From: Phascolarctos cinereus
Lineage: Eukaryota > Chordata > Mammalia > Diprotodontia > Phascolarctidae
Direction of reading: 5' to 3'
Length of the DNA: 64,000 nt
Assembly: GCF_002099425.1 (NCBI RefSeq)
Contig: NW_018344037.1
Location: forward strand, 6,460,501-6,524,500
Numbering within the stretch: the stretch's first letter is position 1; the number at the start of each line of letters is the position of its first letter. Positions 57,930-64,000 of this stretch are shown piece after piece. A program made the translations under genes and the position numbers. The notes below the pieces were generated by a model, which made no database searches, was not told the DNA's origin, and saw nothing but the letters and a program-made list of their open reading frames with translations.

Positions 57930-58110
57930 AAGCATGAACTTGGCATGGGAAGACCTGAATTTGAGGCTTAGTTTTAATATTTGCTAGCTGTGTGACAAAG
58001 ATCAAGTCAGTTAACTGCTTTTTAAATTTATTACCACTTCACAGGATTGATATGGGGACAATGTTTTGTAAATCTAAAAGTGAAATATAAATGTGAGTTA
58101 ATACGCAAAT
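57930..58110 (+). repeat. MIR/CORE-SINE
   Basis: 'catgggaagacctgaatttg', 'gctagctgtgtgacaaagat' and 'aaagtgaaatataaatgtga' in MIR order. Confidence 0.65.
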
Positions 58111-58445
58111 ATGAACTATCATTGTTTGCCATGCCTCTGTCAGTAGCTAGTTTGGTGTCCTTGACAGTCATTTTATCACCTTAGTTTTCATCTGTAAAGG
58201 AAGGAGTTGGGGGAGGTAACATTTTTTATGCTAAAGTTCTCTTGACTTAAAGGCAATAAACATGATTTCTGTTCTTCACTCTGTCTGATTAGCTGTTTGA
58301 CTCAAGGCAACTCATTTCACTTATAAGGCTGTAGTTTGTGCACCTAGAAAAAAAATATGTAAAGGACTCTTTACTAGATTTGTCTGATTAGAATATTTTC
58401 AAGATTATTTTCCAGTTCTGAAATTTTTTTGTAATACTTTTAAAG
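58111..58445 (+). repeat. Two further MIR remnants
   Basis: 'ccttagttttcatctgtaaa' (near 58180) and 'ttgactcaaggcaactcatt' (near 58296) mark two decayed MIR cores. Confidence 0.4.
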
Positions 58446-59595
58446 GTCAATGATTTCATCACTGTAGGTACTTCTTCCACCAGTATAGAGAGTACCCCAA
58501 GCCTAGTTATAGCAGGAAACAAACAAACAAAAACCTGGAAATTACTCAGTATAAATTATCCAGTATAAATTATTGAGTTAAGTATGTAATCCAAATCATT
58601 TTTACCTTTGGAAACAGCAGTCCAGCCAAACTCTTGATAGATTAATTGAGACAAGGGGGTAGAGAGCCTTTATCTTCCTCCTTCTTTCCTCTCTCACTCT
58701 CCAAATGATAAAGGTTGATCATTTAAACTTTCGAAGTCTGGAGGATTTGAACTCTTCATTGGTGTCATTGAAGCATACCTAGAATAATAGCAGCTCATAG
58801 CACTGTCTGCATCAGGAATGAGGATAACCAGGCACACTGAGGAAAAGCAGCTTAAATGCCTCTTGAATCCATGCAGAAAGCTGTACCATGTCTAGGATAA
58901 GCTTCCTGAATACCCTGCAACCTGGAGAAAGGACTTCTAGCACTCAAGAATATGAGTTTCCACTTTACTGGATGTACTTCCTAAGCCTGAATTCATTTTC
59001 ACCTGGTACTCTATCTGGAGTGGTGGAAGAGTGTGTCACAAACTTTAAGGGTCACCATTTGTACCAACCTATCTCACTGACACTAATAAATACCTTTTTC
59101 AAAAAGCTAACTCAGTCTAGCTGACTAATTGTTATCAGCTAGTAAACACTAGAATCTAAACCCCTCCAAGGCATCCCTATATCCCAAGAGCAGATAAAGC
59201 CAACAAACTTTGGAGAAATTGGGAGTGAGCATTGAGAGTACAGCTCCCAAGTATATACTACAATGGTATAGGCTTGGCCTTCCTTATTCAAGTCCTTGGC
59301 CAATTCCAAGTTTCCCCTTCCTGTGACATTAGAAATGGGAAACCAGAGTGTGGCCCCTTACAGGACAACCCTGGTCTCCCCACCCTGCCCCAAAGTTCCA
59401 GTGATCTCCAGGTTTTTATCCTTGATTGCCCTAGAATTATCTCATTCTAGTCATTAAGGCTTTTCTTGTGTGAGTTAAAATGGTCTAATAATAGAGGTTT
59501 CCTGTTGTATATATTACTGATCTAACTTGTGAAAATCTTTTAAGCTTAAAAACTGCTAGTAAAAGGATAGGAAAAAAAAGTCTATATGCCTGAGA
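58446..59595. other. Non-coding sequence
   Basis: Nothing recognised. Two plus-strand open frames (58888-59124, 59232-59450) lack domains or splice signals. Confidence 0.4.
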
Positions 59596-59599
59596 AATA

Positions 59600-59772
59600 T
59601 ATTATCATAGATTTAGAGCCAGACCTTAAAGATCATCTAGTTCAGTGTCCTCATTTTACAGATGAGAAAGCTGAGGTCCAGAGAGAACCTGCCCAAAACT
59701 ACACAGGTAGTGGCAGAGACAGGATTTGAACCCAAATCCTCTGACTCCAAATTAAGCGTAACCCCACTGGGA
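59600..59772 (-). repeat. MIR/CORE-SINE
   Basis: 'ctcattttacagatgagaaa', 'aactacacaggtagtggcag' and 'gatttgaacccaaatcctct' are antisense MIR. Confidence 0.75.
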
Positions 59773-59900
59773 ATCTTTTTCTTATAAGCAAATATGTTCT
59801 CTGTCATTATAATACGAGGTGACTATAAAACATCAGACTGAGTATCAAGGGACCTGAATTCTAGTCCCAGCCCTGCCTAGCTTTTTAATTTAATACCAAT
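59773..59900 (+). repeat. Local duplication, copy A
   Basis: 'cttataagcaaatatgttct', 'ctgtcattataata', 'aaaacatcagactgagtatc' and 'cccagccctgcctagct' are repeated about 1 kb downstream. In copy A the two blocks are adjacent. Confidence 0.92.
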
Positions 59901-60217
59901 AACACTATCTCAATAAAATGAGTAAGTAGCCTGAACTCAAAACTCAGCTTTTTTTCATATGTTGGTATCTATTTATATGCATAATATCTTGCACTCCTTT
60001 TATTAAAAAAAAAAATTAATGAAGACTTGAATTCCATGTTGTTTTTGTTTTAGTTTAATCTGAGCTGAAGATCTTAGTTAATAGTCTAGGTGCAGGCATT
60101 GAAATTTGATCAGTATTCATCAATAAACTTCAGTAGTACAATAAGACCAAATTCTGACTAAAGTGATTTTGAGTTTCAGTTCAGAACTTTTATACTGACA
60201 CCAAAGAATAGTCCAGA

Positions 60218-60350
60218 TCATCATCATCATCATCATCATCATCTTCTTTTTCTTCTTCTTCTCCTTCTCCTCTTCTTCCTCCTCCTTCTTCTCCTTCTCA
60301 TTCCTGCTTCTCCTCTTTCTCCTCCTCCTTATTCTCCTCCAGAATAATAT
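60218..60350. repeat. (ATC)n followed by a (TTC/TCC)n tract
   Basis: About nine ATC units followed by about 100 nearly pure pyrimidines. A mirror-type polypyrimidine tract that could form triplex DNA. Confidence 0.93.
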
Positions 60351-60569
60351 TGCTACTACCTTTTTTCTTTTTTTTAGAAGTGAACCATGAAATCAAAAGC
60401 TCCCAAAATCAGTTTTGCTACTTTAGAAGTGTCTGGCATTATAGAATATGACTTCCGCCATAAATGGGTACTCTATTACTCTATCAATACTCACAATTAA
60501 CATAGCAAAGAAGTGTTGATCAGGGAGTGAGATGTCACTTTGTAAAATAATGAATCGGCCTCATTATCA

Positions 60570-60640
60570 CCATAAATACATATATACATATATGCATATG
60601 TACATATATGTGTGTGTATACATGTATACATAAAACAAAC
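60570..60640. repeat. (TATACATATG)n microsatellite
   Basis: Alternating purine-pyrimidine TA/CA/TG mixture. Confidence 0.8.
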
Positions 60641-60712
60641 TGCAGTTGCACAAGGCACCATGGTGGGTCTTGCATAAAATTTGATTGAAAGATATAGCTT
60701 AAGCCTAATAGG

Positions 60713-60960
60713 AATCTTTTTCTTTTTCTTATAAGCAAATATGTTCACTGTCATTATAATGTGAAGTGATTATAATACTGGGGATAATTTCCAAAATCAA
60801 GATATACGTAATATGGTGGGCCTTCTTTCTTTTTCATCAATTTTTAGCACTCTTTGGGAAATACAGAATTGTACCAGTGTACTAAAACATCAGACTGAGT
60901 ATTAAGAGACCTGAATTCTAGCCCCAGCCCTGCCTAGCTCTGTAATTTAATACCAATATC
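60713..60960 (+). repeat. Local duplication, copy B, with about 115 bp extra in the middle
   Basis: Carries the same two blocks as 59773-59900 (60713-60768 and 60884-60958), separated by about 115 bp that copy A lacks. Either copy A lost this piece or copy B gained it. Confidence 0.92.
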
Positions 60961-60974
60961 TCAATTTCCTTCAT

Positions 60975-61060
60975 AATGATAATAACAACTAACATTTATA
61001 TAGCACCTACAATGTGTCAGGTACTGTGCTAAGCACTTTCCAAATATTGTATCACTTGAT
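60975..61060 (-). repeat. MIR 3' tail
   Basis: 'acatttatatagcacctaca' and 'gtactgtgctaagcactttc' are antisense MIR/L2-type tail. Confidence 0.55.
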
Positions 61061-61635
61061 CTCTAATATTTCCTTCCTTCCACCACATAGTAAGCGTTCT
61101 ATAATTGGAAGTTATTTCCATGAAGAAATATGCAACTCTGCTCCTCACTTCTGCCCCAGTAGCAGGAAAGGATACATTTATTGTGCTTTGTGAGTTTGGG
61201 GGCAAGATATACAAAATACAAATAACAGGGCCCATACTTTGAAGGAGCTTAAAACTAGATGCTTCAGTATGACCTTTCTTTTTTATTGGATCTATACTGC
61301 ACTGCACTCCTCACTTTCCCATTCTAGAAAGAGCTGCTGACAAAACAGTAGGATAACTAAATACCAGGCATGACAGAAAATGAATATATGCATCCTTATT
61401 TTCTTTTATTTCAGTTTCCCTTTTCCCCCTCTCTCATCATTGGAAATCTGTAGTGGCTGTAAGTGAGCTCTGCATCTATTTCCTGCAAGTGGATGTTTGT
61501 TATAACTAAATTATTTGGGAAAGAGTAGGTATAATTTGGCTAATGGTTAGGAGGAAGGGTGACCCTATTAGTAAATGTGGGTGGTCTAATTTAAATGTGG
61601 ATATGCTACAATAGAGCTTTGAAAACATATTTATA
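61061..61635. other. Non-coding sequence
   Basis: Nothing recognised. Confidence 0.4.
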
Positions 61636-63070
61636 AATGTCTGCAAAGGTTGTAGGCTCTTTTTTTTCTAGCTTTTTTACTTGCATGCCCAATTCATTGA
61701 TCTCTTTCTCTGTTTTATTCATGTAAGCATTTAGAGATATAAAATTACCCCTAAGAACTGCTTTGGCTACATCCCATAAGTTTTGGTATGTTGTTTCATT
61801 ATTGTCATTCTCTTTGATTAAATTAGTGTTTATTGATTATATAATTTATTGTTTGACCCACTCATTCTTTAGGATTAGATTTAGTTTCCAAACAGTTTTT
61901 AGCCTATCTATCCATGGTCTATTATTACACACAAATTTTTTTTTTGCATCATGATCTGAAAAGGATTCATTTAATATTTCTGCCTTTCTACATTTGATTG
62001 TGAGGTTTTTATATCCTAATACATGGTCAGTTTTTTCATAGGTGCCATGTACTTCTGAGAAAAAGGTATATTTCTTTCTATCCACATTCAATTTTTTCCA
62101 GAGGTCTATCATATCTAACTTTTCTAAAATTCTGTTTACCTCCTTTAACTTCTTTCTTGTTTATTTTGTGGGTCTCCCACTAGTATACTTTTGCTTTCTA
62201 TTTCTTCTCCTCTAAGAATTTGGATGCTATGCCACTTGATGTTAAGTATATGTTTAGTATCGATATGATTTCATTGTCTATGGTATCTTTAAGCGAGATA
62301 TATTTTCCTTCCTTATCTCTTTTAATTAGATCTATTTATTTTCTTTTGCTTTGTCTGAGATCAGGATTGCTACTATTGCTTTTTTTTTTTACTTTAGCTG
62401 AAGCATAATAAATTCTGCTCCAGCCTTTTAACTTTACTCTGCGCATGTCCCTCTGCTTGAAATGTGTTTCTTATAAACAACATATAGTAAGATTCTGTTT
62501 TTTAATCCACTGTGCTATCCTCTTCCATTTTATGGGAGAGTTCATCTCATTCACATTCACAGTTCTGAATCCTAACCGTATTTCCCTCCATCCTATTTTA
62601 CCCCTGTTTATACTTTTCTCTCCTTTAACTTTGTCCCTCTTCACCAGTGTTTTGTTTCTGACCACTGCCTCCCTCAATCTGCCTTCCCTTCTATTAGCCC
62701 CACCTTGCTTTTCTTTCCCCTTTCCCTCTCCTACTTCCCTACAGAGTAAGATAAATTTCTATACCCAACTGAGTATGTTATTCCCTTTGAACCGAATCCA
62801 ATGAAAGTAAGATTTAAAGAATGCTCACTCCCCTTTCCCCTCAAATAGGTATTTTGCTCCTCTTCATGTGATATAATTTACCCTATTCTGCCTCCCCTTT
62901 TCCTCTTCTCCCAATACAATCCTTTTTAACCCCTTAATTTTTTATATCATCATATCAAAGTCACCTTGTATCCACACTCTCTATGTACATCCCAAAGGTT
63001 ATAGTCTCAAGAGAAACTTTCAATCTTCACTCTAACAAATATTTCTTTTATGAATCATTGATGACTTTTA
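61636..63070 (-). mobile_element. L1 fragment: ORF2 endonuclease region and inter-ORF spacer
   Basis: Minus-strand frames contain NSPIKWKRIAQWIKKQNL (62471-62677), AIVAILISDKAK near 62370, and KKYTFFSEVHGTYEKTDHVLG plus SDHDAK and VWKLNLILKNEWV (61846-62112), in the order of L1 ORF2 N-terminal endonuclease. 62580-63070 is the spacer before ORF2. Reverse transcriptase, the C-terminus, 3' UTR and poly-A are absent, as is ORF1. In-frame stops separate the pieces. Confidence 0.88.
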
Positions 63071-63920
63071 ACATATACATGTAAGAGGAAAACATTGACA
63101 GAGTGAGTAGTCAGTGGCTTACAGCTGAATCCTTATGAGAGTGATGCCTGTAAGAAGAAAAATAGATTTCTTAAATATCACATAAATGTTTCTCTGCTGG
63201 AAGTGTCACATTATTATTTATCTATAGCTGGTACATGTGCAACTGTTATAAAACAGTAAAAATTATTATTATGGCATTATGAATTTCCATCAGAGATTCC
63301 TTGTTTTCTACTTGGAGGCAGCATATAATTATAGACTCAATTAAATTTTGTCCCTGCTGGACAGAAGAATATTGTTCTTTTGAGTAAACAAAATGAAAAG
63401 GGAGAAAAAAGATGTTATTGTGCCTGGCTCATCAATGGCTCTCATTTACAGTATGTTTGCATTTTCAGGTCCTTTTGAGTTCCTTTAGGAAGGTGCATGA
63501 GAATCATTATGGCAGTGCAACCCATATCCAAATATGTATGTCTCAGTATTTACCCCAATGTTTCAAATTTGCCACATTCTTTTTAGTAATAGAAAAATGC
63601 TTTGCCCTCATTATATTATTGTCAAATGATGTATATTGCCGAGTATGTTAGCAGAACAATGGCTTCTGGCAAGTATGACTAGAGGAAAGGATAAATAAAT
63701 ACATGCAGATATTCAGTAAGAGAGAAACCTATCTATGAGGTTTGGTTCAAATGTAGAGGGAAAAGGAGATAATTATAAGACTAGGGTGGATTGTATAGAG
63801 TAAAGGACACTGCATATGCCTCAGCTTACCCACTTTCATCCACAACTTATCTCTAGCTTTTTATATGTTAGAAACACTGATATAAATTGCTAGTGTGTGC
63901 TCCTTTCAGGATAAGAGGAA
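63071..63920. other. Repeat-poor intronic sequence, candidate conserved element
   Basis: 63110-63700 has no recognisable repeat and high complexity. Possible conserved intronic element of CDH10, by position and composition only. Confidence 0.3.
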
Positions 63921-63924
63921 CACG

Positions 63925-64000
63925 GCTGTGAGGATCATGGCTCTCCCAAACCCTTTCATCCTTCCTCAAACCTCCAATGGCTCCCTGTTTCCTCATACTC
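63925..64000 (+). repeat. Start of an L2 LINE (ORF2 C-terminal part), cut by window end
   Basis: 'cctccaatggctccctgttt' matches the sense L2 ORF2 C-terminal phrase. Confidence 0.4.

Larger units (their letters stand above)
41958..64000 (+). other. CDH10: First coding intron of CDH10 (5' part, at least 22 kb)
   Basis: The intron begins with gtaagt, an excellent donor. The next exon should encode the EC1 continuation after YVGK (family pattern LHSD-D-G). I saw no such reading frame with flanking splice sites before the window end. The content is repeats and repeat-poor non-coding DNA, listed separately. Confidence 0.8.

Noticed and set aside
62445-62804. 119-codon plus-strand open frame
   Set aside because: Antisense shadow of the L1 ORF2 start and spacer.
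41958-64000. Second CDH10 coding exon (EC1 continuation)
   Set aside because: Looked for the family pattern after YVGK with flanking AG/GT and did not find it.
1-64000. tRNA genes, CRISPR arrays, operons, riboswitches
   Set aside because: SINE heads resemble tRNA-derived promoters but are transposon copies; no spaced direct-repeat array and no prokaryotic gene organisation is present.

Overview
This window looks like marsupial nuclear DNA, most likely from an Australian marsupial (Australidelphia). The evidence is a CORE/tRNA-type SINE of the WSINE1 style (start 'ggggcagctaggtgg', middle 'cctgagttcaaatc', end 'gggcaagtcacttaacc'). It occurs in a short form and in a longer form with an RTE-like tail ('gaaggaaatggcaaac' ... 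'aaagagtcagacacaa'). L1, L2, CR1/L3, MIR, hAT-type and LTR remnants are also present. The sequence is AT-rich and non-coding almost throughout. Family names were assigned from memory of consensus sequences; no database was searched. The restriction to Australidelphia is an inference.

Only one protein-coding segment can be supported: the first coding exon of a type II classical cadherin, best matched to cadherin-10 (CDH10), at 41727-41957 on the plus strand. It encodes the signal peptide, a short pro-region, a furin-type RQKR site and the first 23 residues of mature EC1 with both strand-swap tryptophans. It ends in a phase-0 splice donor. Upstream sequence (1 to about 41582) is then 5'-side intron or intergenic DNA, and 41958-64000 is the first coding intron, which runs past the window edge. 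I found no second coding exon.

Region by region: 1-9 kb is dense in old LINEs (L2, CR1/L3, L1) and carries two diverged 0.6 kb arms in inverted orientation (about 1757-2362 and 4673-5292). 9-18 kb has SINEs, MIRs, L2 and LINE tails around a repeat-poor island at 10.7-11.4 kb. 18.6-19.4 kb looks like a solitary LTR. 20-29 kb alternates MIR/L1/SINE copies with repeat-poor stretches (23.6-24.6 and 28.2-29.4 kb). 29.5-34.1 kb is a stack of minus-strand L1 pieces: one L1 sits inside a SINE with a perfect 14-bp target duplication, and a second L1 is split by an LTR-like insert. 34-41.5 kb holds MIR, L2, a GGGGACA minisatellite and repeat-poor DNA leading to the exon. The intron (42-64 kb) holds SINEs with clear target duplications, a long L2 with nested insertions, a palindromic hAT-type element, a long CR1/L3 copy, a 119-bp tandem duplication, a local duplication about 1 kb apart, and an L1 fragment containing the endonuclease domain at 61.6-63.1 kb.

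Nothing resembles an operon, a CRISPR array, a tRNA/rRNA gene or a new multi-gene system. The interest lies in the cadherin exon, in repeat-poor stretches that could be regulatory in this large-intron, gene-poor locus, and in the nested transposon history.
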